Below the pieces are notes generated by a model. It was not told the DNA's origin. It was given only the letters and a program-made list of their open reading frames with translations, and searched no databases. This document shows positions 1 through 8,196 of a stretch of 64,000 nt of DNA, piece by piece. The translations under genes and the position numbers were made by a program. Within the stretch, counting starts at the first letter, position 1. Every line of letters begins with the position of its first letter. The stretch covers positions 124,001-188,000 of the forward strand of contig JAWKYG010000002.1 of the NCBI GenBank assembly GCA_041396585.1. The letters run 5' to 3'. Source of the DNA: JAUIAI01 sp041396585. GTDB taxonomy: Bacteria; Pseudomonadota; Gammaproteobacteria; Burkholderiales; Burkholderiaceae_E.

Positions 1-332
1 CGCGGCGTGATCTCGGCCACAGCCGCCTTGAAGCGGCGCGACTGGCGCCGGTATTCCTCGAAATCCACCGGCAGGAACACGCATTGCGGACAGAGCCGCA
101 CGGCGCGCGCCAGGGCCATGCCGGAGTGGATGCCGAACTTGCGCGCCTCATAGGTGGCGGTGGTGACCACGCCGCGGCTGTTCGGATCACCACGCCCGCC
201 GATGGCCACCGGCTGGCCGCGCAGATCGGGGCGGCGCAGCAGCTCAACCGATGCGTAGAATGCATCCATGTCCAGGTGCGCGAAACGACGCACCGGTGCG
301 GCCGGATCGGTGTTCGGTGGGCTGGCGGGCAT
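1..332 (-). CDS. dinB: DNA polymerase IV (Y-family), N-terminal part, cut by window edge
   Basis: Translesion DNA polymerase that extends past damaged template bases. Reading leftward from the ATG at 332, the protein has the hallmark Y-family start FAHLDMDAFYASVE at about residues 17-30, which carries the first catalytic aspartate and the steric-gate region. It is followed by LRGQPVAIGG and the finger segment YEARKFGIHSGM. About 110 residues are visible and the gene runs off the left edge, so the palm, little finger and C terminus cannot be checked. It is transcribed away from maeB, with about 215 bp between the two starts. No SOS (LexA) box was recognised in that gap. The family call is firm; Pol IV rather than another Y-family enzyme is the usual reading of this N terminus. 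Confidence 0.9.
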   Translation of the reverse strand, partial: MPASPPNTDPAAPVRRFAHLDMDAFYASVELLRRPDLRGQPVAIGGRGDPNSRGVVTTATYEARKFGIHSGMALARAVRLCPQCVFLPVDFEEYRRQSRRFKAAVAEITP

Positions 333-547
333 GGTTGACAGGGTTGGCGGGTGCGAGCGCGGTGTGGGTCGAACGATAACGGGTGTTGCTGCCGGGGTCG
401 TCAGGCGCGCCGCACAGGCCCGTGCCCCGTGGCCATGGCGCGGCCGCCCGGCCCGGTTCCGGCCTTTTGCGTGCTGGCCCGGTGAATCGCGCATGCGCAG
501 CGAAGCATGGCGGCGGGCCAGGCGCGTTACCTCAGGATACCCGTTCC

Positions 548-2830
548 ATGGATCAGCAGTTTCGTCGCGCCGCGCTTGAATATCACGAGACCGGCCGGCC
601 CGGAAAGATCAGTGTCACCCCCACCAAGGGGCTGACCAACCAACGCGATCTGGCGCTGGCCTATTCGCCCGGCGTGGCCGCGGCCTGCGACGAGATCGTG
701 GCCGACCCGGCCAATGCGTTTCGCTACACGGCGCGCGGCAACCTGGTGGCCGTGGTCACCAATGGCTCAGCGGTGCTGGGCCTGGGCAACATCGGCCCGC
801 TGGCCGCCAAGCCGGTGATGGAAGGCAAGGCGGTGTTGTTCAAGAAGTTCGCCGGCATCGATGTCTTCGATCTGGAGATCGCGAGCAACAGCATCGATCA
901 CTTCGTCGAGGTGGTGGCCTCGCTCGAACCCACGTTCGGCGGCGTCAACCTCGAGGACATCAAGGCCCCCGATTGCTTCGAGATCGAGCGCCGGCTGCGC
1001 GAGCGCATGAACATCCCGGTGTTCCATGATGATCAGCATGGCACGGCGATCGTGGTGGCCGCGGCGCTGCTCAACGGCCTGCAGGTGGTGGACAAACCCG
1101 TGGGCGAGATCAAGCTGGTGGTCAGCGGTGCCGGCGCGGCCGCGCTGGCCTGCCTGGATCTGCTGCTCGATGTGGGCGTGCGGCGCGAGAACATCTGGGT
1201 GACCGACATCGCCGGCGTGGTCTACGAGGGCCGCACTGAACTGATGGACCCGGACAAGGCCCGCTTCGCGCAGCCCACCGAGCTGCGCACGCTCGCGCAG
1301 GTGATCGAGGGCGCGGATGCATTTCTGGGCTTGTCGGCCGGCGGGGTGCTCAAGCCGGCCATGGTGGCGACCATGGCCGCCCGGCCGCTGATCTTCGCGC
1401 TGGCCAACCCGAACCCCGAGATCCTGCCCGAGGATGTGCGCAGCGTGCGCGATGACGCGTTCATCGCCACCGGCCGCACCGATTATCCGAACCAGGTGAA
1501 CAACGTGCTGTGCTTTCCGTTCATCTTTCGCGGCGCGCTCGATGTCGGGGCCACCACGGTCAACCGCCAGATGGAGATCGCGGCCGTGCATGCGCTGGCC
1601 GATCTGGCGCGCGCCGAGCAATCGGACGAGGCCAGCCTGGCCTATGGTGGCAGTGAAACCCACTTCGGGCCGGAGTACCTGATTCCGCGGCCGTTCGATC
1701 CGCGGCTGATCGTGCGCATCGCGCCGGCGGTGGCGCGCGCGGCCATGGATTCCGGCGTGGCGCTGCGCCCGATTGCGGATTTCCGCACCTATCACGAGCA
1801 ATTGCAGCAGTTCGTCTATCACTCGGGCACTTTCATGAAGCCGGTGTTCGCGGCGGCCCGTCAGGGCGAGCGCAAGCGCATCGTCTTTTGCGAGGGCGAG
1901 GATGAACGCGTGCTGCGCGCGGTGCAGGCCACCTGTGACGAAGGCATCGCCGCGCCGATCCTGGTGGGGCGGCCGATGGTGATCGAGCGTCTGCTCGATA
2001 CGCTTGGCCTGCGGATCCGCGCCGGCACGGATTTCGAGCTGATCAATCCGGAGCAGGATGATCGCTATCGGGCCTACTGGCAGGCCTATCACCAGATTGC
2101 CGAACGCCGTGGCGTCACCGAGGCGCTGGCGCGGCTCGAGATGCGCCGCAACACCACCCTGATCGGCGCCATGCTGATGCACATGGGCGAGGCCGACGGC
2201 ATGATCTGCGGCACGGTCGGGCCGTTTGCCGAGCATCTTGCGGTGATCGACCGGGTGATCGGCAAGGCGCCGGGGGCGAGCTGCTATGCGGCCATGAACA
2301 CCTTGATGCTGCCCGGGCGTCAGCTCACGCTGGTGGACACCCATGTGAACCTGAACCCCAGCGCGGGCATGCTCGCCGAGATCACGATCCTGGCCGCCGA
2401 CACCCTGCGCCGGCTGGGCATCCAGCCGCATGTGGCGCTGCTCTCGCACTCCAACTATGGCTCATCGGACGATGCCGAGTCGGTGAAGATGCGCGAGGTG
2501 TTGAGCCGGGTGCGCATGATGGCGCCCGAGCTCGACATCGACGGCGAAATGCACGGCGATGTCGCGCTGGACATCGGCCTGCGCCGGCGCCTGATGCCGG
2601 GCTCCACCTTGAGCGCCGAGGCGAATCTGATCGTGCTGCCCAACCTGGACGCCGCCAACATCGCCTATAACCTGCTCAAGACCGCGGCCGGGAACAATGT
2701 GGCGATCGGGCCGGTGCTGCTGGGGGCGGCGCGGCCGGTGCACATTCTCACGCCATCGGCGACCACGCGGCGCATTTTCAACATGTGTGCGCTAACCGTG
2801 ATCGGTGCCAACGCGGCCCAGGCGGCCTGA
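548..2830 (+). CDS. maeB: NADP-dependent malic enzyme with C-terminal phosphotransacetylase-like domain
   Basis: Oxidatively decarboxylates malate to pyruvate with reduction of NADP, supplying NADPH and pyruvate. The frame is open from further upstream, but the ATG at 548 gives MDQQFRRAALEYHE, the normal start of MaeB proteins, and a 760-residue product, the family's usual length. A CAGGA motif lies about 12 bases upstream. The malic N-terminal domain contains LAYSPGVAAACDEI. The nucleotide-binding part contains FHDDQHGTAIV near residue 159 and a glycine-rich VSGAGAAALACL near residue 192. From about residue 430 the protein is a phosphotransacetylase-like domain, which in known MaeB enzymes is regulatory and not catalytic for acetyl transfer. 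It is a stand-alone gene, divergent from dinB. Confidence 0.93.
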   Translation: MDQQFRRAALEYHETGRPGKISVTPTKGLTNQRDLALAYSPGVAAACDEIVADPANAFRYTARGNLVAVVTNGSAVLGLGNIGPLAAKPVMEGKAVLFKKFAGIDVFDLEIASNSIDHFVEVVASLEPTFGGVNLEDIKAPDCFEIERRLRERMNIPVFHDDQHGTAIVVAAALLNGLQVVDKPVGEIKLVVSGAGAAALACLDLLLDVGVRRENIWVTDIAGVVYEGRTELMDPDKARFAQPTELRTLAQVIEGADAFLGLSAGGVLKPAMVATMAARPLIFALANPNPEILPEDVRSVRDDAFIATGRTDYPNQVNNVLCFPFIFRGALDVGATTVNRQMEIAAVHALADLARAEQSDEASLAYGGSETHFGPEYLIPRPFDPRLIVRIAPAVARAAMDSGVALRPIADFRTYHEQLQQFVYHSGTFMKPVFAAARQGERKRIVFCEGEDERVLRAVQATCDEGIAAPILVGRPMVIERLLDTLGLRIRAGTDFELINPEQDDRYRAYWQAYHQIAERRGVTEALARLEMRRNTTLIGAMLMHMGEADGMICGTVGPFAEHLAVIDRVIGKAPGASCYAAMNTLMLPGRQLTLVDTHVNLNPSAGMLAEITILAADTLRRLGIQPHVALLSHSNYGSSDDAESVKMREVLSRVRMMAPELDIDGEMHGDVALDIGLRRRLMPGSTLSAEANLIVLPNLDAANIAYNLLKTAAGNNVAIGPVLLGAARPVHILTPSATTRRIFNMCALTVIGANAAQAA

Positions 2831-2984
2831 GCGAAAGCGGTCGATACGCCGAATTGGGGGGCAAAGCTGCGCCAGTTCGGTGTTTGCGCCAATCCGGTCA
2901 TCGGCTCGCCGCACCGTGCCACCGGGTGCAAGCAGCCATTCGTCGGCCGAAAATGCACATTGACCGTCGTTCGTCCGCCGACAA

Positions 2985-3013
2985 TTGACCTCTTGTAACC
3001 ACCACCTTAGTCT
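2985..3013 (+). promoter_or_regulatory. Candidate sigma70 promoter for the DUF1631 gene
   Basis: TTGACC at 2985-2990 and TAGTCT at 3008-3013 are separated by exactly 17 bases. The -35 hexamer is one mismatch from consensus; the -10 is weak at three of six. Transcription would start near 3020, only a few bases before the ATG at 3023, so the message would be nearly leaderless. No Shine-Dalgarno sequence precedes that ATG, which agrees with this reading. It is inferred from sequence alone. Confidence 0.4.
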
Positions 3014-3022
3014 GCCGGGCGT

Positions 3023-5302
3023 ATGCATGAATCCCCCGACACTCAGGTGCAAGCCTCTCCCTCCGAAAAGTCCCTCGCGACAGGCGCCGCGGGCCCGGGC
3101 GGCGCAGGCCTGCCATTGCGCGTTCGCCGGCTGACCATCTCGCGCGTGGTGGAGATCGTCGAGCAGGCGAGCGCCAAGGTTGGCGAGGATCTCTCCGAGC
3201 TGGCCGCCAAGACGTTTCAGGCCGAGCGCCAGCGCGCACTGGTGTCCGGCGCGGCGATGCTCTCGGATCGCGCGCGTGATCTGGTTCGCGGCTTCGAGCA
3301 GGCCTATGCGGCCCGCTATGACGACTGTCTTTCCGGGCGCCTGAGCCGCGGTACGGCAGCGCAGCCCGCGGAGCCGGCGCTCGAAGAGCTGTCGCTGGTG
3401 GATGATGGCGCGATCACGGACAGCGTGCAGATCTCGCGCCTCGTGCACCGCACGCGCGGGCGCATCGATTCCGAGGAGCTGCTGGGCGCACGTGCGCGCT
3501 ATGGCGCCATGCTCGGCAAGGAATGGCTCGACGATGCCGCGCATCCGCTGGCGCCCGAGCAGATCTATGAGGTGCTCAATCTCGAGCTCGCCAAGCTGGA
3601 GAGTTCGGGCGAGACACGGCTGACCCTGGTCGAGGGCTTCGAGCCCTACCTGAGTGCCAATCTCGGCGGTGTCTATGACGAGGTCAACCGGCTGTTCCGC
3701 GATAACGGCGTGCTGCCCAAGGTCAAGCGCAAGGTAGCGGTCAATGGCGGCGGTTCGCGCCGTCGGGCGCCGGCCGATGCCTCGGCCTTCGCGCATGACC
3801 CTGCCGAAGACGGGCAGAGCGATCAGATGGTTCAGCTGCCGCCACCCGGCCCTGAGCGCGAGGCGGTGTTGTCGATTCTCGCGCGTGGCGTCGCCGATGG
3901 CACCGTGCAGGCCAGACGCTCGGCGGTGCGCATGCTGCGCGAGGCCACACTGATCGCGGACGATGAAGCCGCCGCGCGCGCCGACGATGCGCTGATCGAA
4001 TCCCTGAGCCGCATGCAGGCCGATATCGGTGATGCGCCGCATGCCGCCGTGCCCAGCGAGCGGCTGCGCAGCCTGGCCGGCACGGACGCGCAATCGGGTT
4101 CGGCGCTCGATCGGATGACGGTCGAGATCGTCTCGCTGATCTTCGACTTCCTCTATCACGATCCGCGCACGCCAGAGCCGGTCAAGCATCAGTTGCTGCG
4201 TCTGCAGGTGGTGGCGGTGAAGGCGGCACTGCTGGATCGAAGCTTCTTTGCCAGCAAAGCGCATCCGATGCGCCAGCTGATCGATCGGGCCACCGAGATC
4301 AGCTGCGACCCCGATACCAATGCGCAGGCCGATTCGCCATTCGTGACCGGTCTGGGGCATATCGTCGATGAGATCCTCCAGCGCTTCGATCGCGATCTGG
4401 AAGTCTTCACCCGTGCCGCCGAAGAACTCGAGCAACTCGGCCAGAACGAGCAGCAGCGCCGCGATGAGCAACTGCGTGATTTCACCGAGCAGGCCGAACG
4501 CGCCGAGTCCCAACGGCTCGCCCACGATGAAGCCGCCCGCGAACTGAACGGCCTGATCAACGACCTGACCCCGGGTTTCGTGCGTGAGTTTCTGCTCGAG
4601 CGCTGGGCGCGGGTGTTGGCCGAGGCGCGCATGCAGGGCCCGCCCGGCGAGCCGTTGCGCGAGGCCGGCCTGAATCAGGCGCGCTCGCTGATCTGGTCGA
4701 TCGAGCCCAAGCGCCCGGCCGACATCGCCCGCATGGCGGCGTTGCTGCCCTCGCTGGTGCGCGATCTGATGACCGGACTGGATGCGATCGGTGAGAGCCG
4801 TGAGGCAGTCGATGGCTTTTTCAATGAGCTCATGGGCTGGCACACCCGGATGATCGATCAGGCCAAGGTGGACCGGCGCGCGACTCCCGAGCGCCTCGAG
4901 CCCCCGAAGGCCGATGGCGCGCGCGAGATGCGCGAGGTGCCGCCACCGCGGGCCGCGCCCGAGCCCGTGGCGGGCGAGGAAGACGAATTGCTGGTGAGCC
5001 TCACGCGCGGGCAGCTCGTGGAGGTGCGCCAGAAGGAGAAGGCGCCGATCCGCGTGAAGATCGCCTGGATCAGCCCGGGGCGCAGCCTGTTCGCGCTGTC
5101 GCGTTATCCCGATTTCGCGCGCTCGCTGTCACGCGCGCAGATGCTGGCCTCGCTGCGCTCGGGCCGGCTCAGGGTGGTCAATGCCGAGGGCGCGGTGGAG
5201 CGTGCGATTCGCACGGTCGAGACCTCCGGCGAGGCCTTTGCCGACACCATGATCGGCAGCGACACTCTGGTGATGGAAACCGGTATCCACGTGCCGGTTT
5301 GA
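3023..5302 (+). CDS. DUF1631 family protein of unknown function
   Basis: A 759-residue protein matching the DUF1631 family, which is common in beta- and gammaproteobacteria. Database entries sometimes mislabel the family as thymidine phosphorylase; I see no phosphorylase motif. Recognisable family features are the segment LSLVDDGAITDSVQISRLV near residues 125-143, long helical regions rich in Arg, Glu and Leu, a low-complexity Glu-rich stretch near residues 470-520, and a basic C-terminal domain with VRVKIAWISPGRSLFALS-like character near residues 680-700. That tail resembles the PilZ-like end seen in this family, an assignment I make with low certainty. No signal peptide or membrane segment is present. 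It is monocistronic, and a candidate promoter sits immediately upstream of its start. Confidence 0.8.
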   Translation: MHESPDTQVQASPSEKSLATGAAGPGGAGLPLRVRRLTISRVVEIVEQASAKVGEDLSELAAKTFQAERQRALVSGAAMLSDRARDLVRGFEQAYAARYDDCLSGRLSRGTAAQPAEPALEELSLVDDGAITDSVQISRLVHRTRGRIDSEELLGARARYGAMLGKEWLDDAAHPLAPEQIYEVLNLELAKLESSGETRLTLVEGFEPYLSANLGGVYDEVNRLFRDNGVLPKVKRKVAVNGGGSRRRAPADASAFAHDPAEDGQSDQMVQLPPPGPEREAVLSILARGVADGTVQARRSAVRMLREATLIADDEAAARADDALIESLSRMQADIGDAPHAAVPSERLRSLAGTDAQSGSALDRMTVEIVSLIFDFLYHDPRTPEPVKHQLLRLQVVAVKAALLDRSFFASKAHPMRQLIDRATEISCDPDTNAQADSPFVTGLGHIVDEILQRFDRDLEVFTRAAEELEQLGQNEQQRRDEQLRDFTEQAERAESQRLAHDEAARELNGLINDLTPGFVREFLLERWARVLAEARMQGPPGEPLREAGLNQARSLIWSIEPKRPADIARMAALLPSLVRDLMTGLDAIGESREAVDGFFNELMGWHTRMIDQAKVDRRATPERLEPPKADGAREMREVPPPRAAPEPVAGEEDELLVSLTRGQLVEVRQKEKAPIRVKIAWISPGRSLFALSRYPDFARSLSRAQMLASLRSGRLRVVNAEGAVERAIRTVETSGEAFADTMIGSDTLVMETGIHVPV

Positions 5303-5319
5303 TCCCGCTCACCGCCGGC

Positions 5320-5338
5320 GCTTCGCATTCGGCGAAGC
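5320..5338 (+). other. Perfect 7-bp stem-loop after the DUF1631 gene
   Basis: GCTTCGC at 5320-5326 and GCGAAGC at 5332-5338 are perfect inverted repeats around a 5-base loop. The hairpin sits 18 bases after the DUF1631 stop codon and before the RNase gene. No run of T follows, so it is not a typical intrinsic terminator. It could limit 3' decay or partly uncouple the RNase gene from its neighbour. Confidence 0.35.
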
Positions 5339-5375
5339 TGCCTGCATACTGCGCCTGATCGAACATCGAGGCGCC

Positions 5376-5825
5376 ATGAACAAGAAGAGATCCCTGGTCG
5401 GCACCGTCGTCGCGGTGCTGGCCGCGCTGGTCCTGAACTGGGCCGGCCTGCTGCCGCTGCCGCAGCAGGGCAGGCCGGCCTCACCCGCGTCCACCGAGGC
5501 GCCCACGGCCCCGGGCAGGGCCCTGGCCGGCGACGAGATCGCGCTGGCCAAGCTGCCGCGTGAGGCGCACACCGTCATCACGCTGATCCGCGCCGGCGGG
5601 CCGTTCCGCTACGAAAAAGATGGCACGGTATTCCAGAATCGCGAGCGGCTTCTGCCCGCCCGCGATAGCGGCTACTATCGTGAGTACACCGTCGAGACAC
5701 CCGGGGAGCGGACGCGCGGTGCGCGTCGGATCGTCGCCGGCGGCCAGCGCCAGGACCCCGAGGTCCTCTACTACACGAGCGACCACTATCGTTCGTTCAA
5801 ACGCATACGCGAGGACCGCCGATGA
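5376..5825 (+). CDS. Secreted barnase-family (N1/T1) guanyl-preferring ribonuclease
   Basis: A 149-residue extracellular-type RNase that would cleave RNA after guanosine. Residues 1-25 are a basic start plus hydrophobic stretch, a signal peptide or anchor. A Pro/Ala/Thr-rich linker to about residue 50 leads to the catalytic domain. By comparison with barnase (Glu73, Arg87, His102), the general base is E103 in YREYTVE, the phosphate-binding arginine is R118 in ARRIVAGG, and the general acid is H137 in TSDHYRSF; all are kept. The C-terminal YYTSDHYRSFKRI is the family signature. Its stop codon overlaps the start of a barstar gene by four bases (ATGA), the expected enzyme-inhibitor arrangement. 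The product may be a nutrient-scavenging RNase or a toxin toward neighbours; the sequence does not decide. Confidence 0.88.
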   Translation: MNKKRSLVGTVVAVLAALVLNWAGLLPLPQQGRPASPASTEAPTAPGRALAGDEIALAKLPREAHTVITLIRAGGPFRYEKDGTVFQNRERLLPARDSGYYREYTVETPGERTRGARRIVAGGQRQDPEVLYYTSDHYRSFKRIREDRR

Positions 5826-6247
5826 GCGCGCTGAGCAACATCCCGGCCCAGGCGGTCCTGCCACTGAGTGCCTATGATCTCGCCGATCTGCGGCGTGCGG
5901 CCGCGCGCGCCGAGCAAGGCTTCCTGTACGCGGATCTGAGCACCTGTGCCGACAAAGACCAGGTCATGTCCGTGATCGGCGAGGCCTTTCACCTGCCGGC
6001 CCATTTCGGGCGCAATCTGGATGCACTGTTCGACTGCATCACCGATCTGAAACCGCCGCTGCGCGCCGATCGGCCCGGTTTCGTGATCGTGCTCGAGGGC
6101 GTGCCCGAGGCGGCCGGGTTCGATGCCGCCGCGCGCAATGCGCTGCTCGATGTGTTTCGCGATGCGGCCGATCATTTCGATGACCGCGGCTGGGCCTTTC
6201 GGGTGTTCTACTCGATCAACCGCAGCCGCGCGCCGCTCAAGCACTGA
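5822..6247 (+). CDS. Barstar-family ribonuclease inhibitor
   Basis: A 141-residue cytoplasmic protein of the barstar family that binds and blocks the active site of barnase-type RNases. It has no signal peptide, as expected for an inhibitor that protects the producing cell before the RNase is exported. The recognisable core is FHLPAHFGRNLDALFDCITDL near residues 58-78, which matches the barstar helix carrying the RNase-contacting aspartates (N-L-D-A-L-x-D). A conserved hydrophobic strand, PGFVIVLEGV, follows near residues 84-93. The start ATG overlaps the RNase stop codon by four bases, so the pair is translationally coupled. Downstream lies the convergent TRAP permease gene, about 70 bp away. 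Confidence 0.88.
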   Translation: MSALSNIPAQAVLPLSAYDLADLRRAAARAEQGFLYADLSTCADKDQVMSVIGEAFHLPAHFGRNLDALFDCITDLKPPLRADRPGFVIVLEGVPEAAGFDAAARNALLDVFRDAADHFDDRGWAFRVFYSINRSRAPLKH

Positions 6248-6317
6248 CACGGCCGGGCCCGGGGAACCTCGACCCGTTTCGAGTCAGCAAAATGATGCGA
6301 ACTTCTGATTCAGGGCA

Positions 6318-7622
6318 CTAGCGGCCGCGCATGTTCTCCGGCAGCCAGGTGGCCAGCTCGGGGAAGGCGATCAGCACGAACACCATCACCACCATGATCG
6401 CGAACATGGGCAGTGCGGCGCGCGCGATGTAGCCCATCTCGTGTTGGGTCATGCCCTGCAGCACGAACAGGTTGAAGCCGATCGGGGGGGTGATCTGGGC
6501 CATCTCCACCACCACCACGATGAAGATGCCGAACCAGATGATGTCGATGCCGGCCTGGCGGATCATCGGTTCGACCACCGCGATGGTCAGCACCACCGAC
6601 GAGATGCCGTCCAGGAAGCAGCCGATCACGATGTAGAACACCAGCAGGGCCATCAGCAGCTCGAACCGGGTCAGGCCCAGCGAGCCGATCCACTGTGCCA
6701 GCGCCCGCGGCAGGCCGGTGAAGCCCATCGACAGCGACAGGAAGGCCGCCCCGGCCAGGATCAGCGCGATCATCGCCGAGGTGCGGGTGGCGCCCATCAG
6801 GCTCTCGGTGAACGAGTGCCAGCTCAGCGAGCCCTGCGCGGCGGCCAGCACCAGCGCGCCGATCACGCCGAAGGCCGCGGATTCGGTGGCCGTGGCCACG
6901 CCCAGGTACATCGAACCGATCACCAGCAGGATCAGCAGCATCACCGGAATCAGGAAGCGCGAGTTGCGCAGTTTCTCGGCCAGCGTCATCGGCGGTTCTG
7001 GCCGCGGATCGAAATCGCGGGACAACTTGGCGCGCGCCACGACATAGAGCATGAACATCGCGGCCAGGACCAGGCCGGGCACGATGCCGGCCATGAACAG
7101 CTTGGTGATCGACTCATTGATCGTGACCCCGTAGACGATCAGGGTCAGCGAGGGCGGGATCATCAGGCCCAGGGTGGCCGCACCGGCCAGCGTGCCGATC
7201 ACGAGTTGCTCCGGATACTCGCGCGCACGCAGTTCCGGGATCGACATCTTGCCCACCGTGGTGAGCGTGGCCGCCGAAGAACCGGACACCGCCGCGAACA
7301 CCGTGCAGCCGACGATGTTGGTGTGCACGAGCCCGCCCGGTAACCGCGCCATCCAGGTCGAGAGGCCGCGGAACATGTCTTCGGACAGGCGGGTGCGATA
7401 AAGAATCTCGCCCATCCAGATGAACAAGGGCAGGGCGGTCAGTGTCCAGGACGACGAGGCCCCCCAGATCGTGGTCATCATCGCATCGCCCACCGGCCGG
7501 CTGGTGAACAGGGTCATGCCCACGAAGGCGACACCCAGCAGCGACAGGCCCACCCAGACCCCCGTGCCCAGCAGCAGAAACAGCACGAACAGGAAGATGC
7601 CGGTGGCGTAGAACTCGGTCAT
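6318..7622 (-). CDS. TRAP transporter large membrane subunit (DctM family)
   Basis: Large permease of a tripartite ATP-independent periplasmic transporter, which uses an ion gradient to import a ligand delivered by the binding protein. The 434-residue product is almost entirely hydrophobic, with about 12-13 predicted membrane helices. It carries typical DctM motifs such as MIPPSLTLIVYG, AVSGSSAATLTTVGKMSIPE, and the C-terminal ITPPIGFNLFVLQGM. Length and motifs fit a complete subunit. It is the last gene of a three-gene minus-strand operon (binding protein, small subunit, large subunit), starting 21 bp after the small subunit ends. The substrate cannot be read from this subunit. Confidence 0.92.
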   Translation of the reverse strand: MTEFYATGIFLFVLFLLLGTGVWVGLSLLGVAFVGMTLFTSRPVGDAMMTTIWGASSSWTLTALPLFIWMGEILYRTRLSEDMFRGLSTWMARLPGGLVHTNIVGCTVFAAVSGSSAATLTTVGKMSIPELRAREYPEQLVIGTLAGAATLGLMIPPSLTLIVYGVTINESITKLFMAGIVPGLVLAAMFMLYVVARAKLSRDFDPRPEPPMTLAEKLRNSRFLIPVMLLILLVIGSMYLGVATATESAAFGVIGALVLAAAQGSLSWHSFTESLMGATRTSAMIALILAGAAFLSLSMGFTGLPRALAQWIGSLGLTRFELLMALLVFYIVIGCFLDGISSVVLTIAVVEPMIRQAGIDIIWFGIFIVVVVEMAQITPPIGFNLFVLQGMTQHEMGYIARAALPMFAIMVVMVFVLIAFPELATWLPENMRGR

Positions 7623-7643
7623 GGCAGCGGGGCCCGGTCAGGC

Positions 7644-8153
7644 TCAGGCATGTTCGCCGGCGCCTTCACCGGCCCGGATGTTGTTGCGGCGGGTGAAAAT
7701 CTGGCAGACGAGGTTGTCGATGAAGGCGATGGCCAGCAGCGTGGCACCGATGGCCACCGGCAGCTGCGGAATCCACATGGGCAGCGCATCGCGCTCCTGG
7801 CTGATGTCATTGAGCAGGCGCGACCAATACACCATGCGCCAGGCATTCCAGGCCAGGAACCCCGTGGCGGCGGTGCCGATGCCCAGGCACCAGATCTCGC
7901 CCCAGCCGCGAAACCGGCCGAGCGCGCTCAGCAACAGATTCACGCGGATGTGGCTGTTCGCATTGAGCGCATAGGCCAGCGCCAGAAATGATGACGCGGC
8001 CATGAAATAGCCGGCGTAGGCGGTGGAGCCCGGAAAGGCCACGCCTATCCAGCGGCAGATCATCTGCGCGACGATGATGCCCAGGATCGTGATCAGGCAG
8101 AGGGCGGCCAGCACGCCGCCGCCCGTGTAGAGTGAATCGAGCAGACGTCTCAT
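7644..8153 (-). CDS. TRAP transporter small membrane subunit (DctQ family)
   Basis: Small permease subunit of the same TRAP transporter. The open frame extends further upstream, but the ATG at 8153 gives MRRLLDSLYTGGGVLAALCL, a normal DctQ start leading into the first helix, and a 169-residue product of usual size. Four membrane helices are evident, and the conserved region ANSHIRVNLLLSAL lies in the middle, matching the DctQ signature around the conserved H-I-R-V. It lies 43 bp downstream of the binding-protein stop and 21 bp before the large permease. No separate promoter was seen, so it should be co-transcribed with both. Confidence 0.87.
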   Translation of the reverse strand: MRRLLDSLYTGGGVLAALCLITILGIIVAQMICRWIGVAFPGSTAYAGYFMAASSFLALAYALNANSHIRVNLLLSALGRFRGWGEIWCLGIGTAATGFLAWNAWRMVYWSRLLNDISQERDALPMWIPQLPVAIGATLLAIAFIDNLVCQIFTRRNNIRAGEGAGEHA

Positions 8154-8196
8154 GGGATCGGGCCAGGATGCGCGGCCGGGGCCGCGCATCCGACCA

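Noticed and set aside
335..340. Perfect TTGACA as a -35 element for maeB
   Set aside because: No -10 at the right spacing, and it overlaps the dinB start about 210 bp before maeB.
767..4843. Long minus-strand open frames opposite maeB and the DUF1631 gene
   Set aside because: They mirror codon bias of strong genes on the other strand and show no domain motif or ribosome-binding site.
6248..6317. Short inverted repeat CTCGA/TCGAG as a terminator between barstar and the TRAP permease gene
   Set aside because: Only five base pairs and no T-run on either strand.
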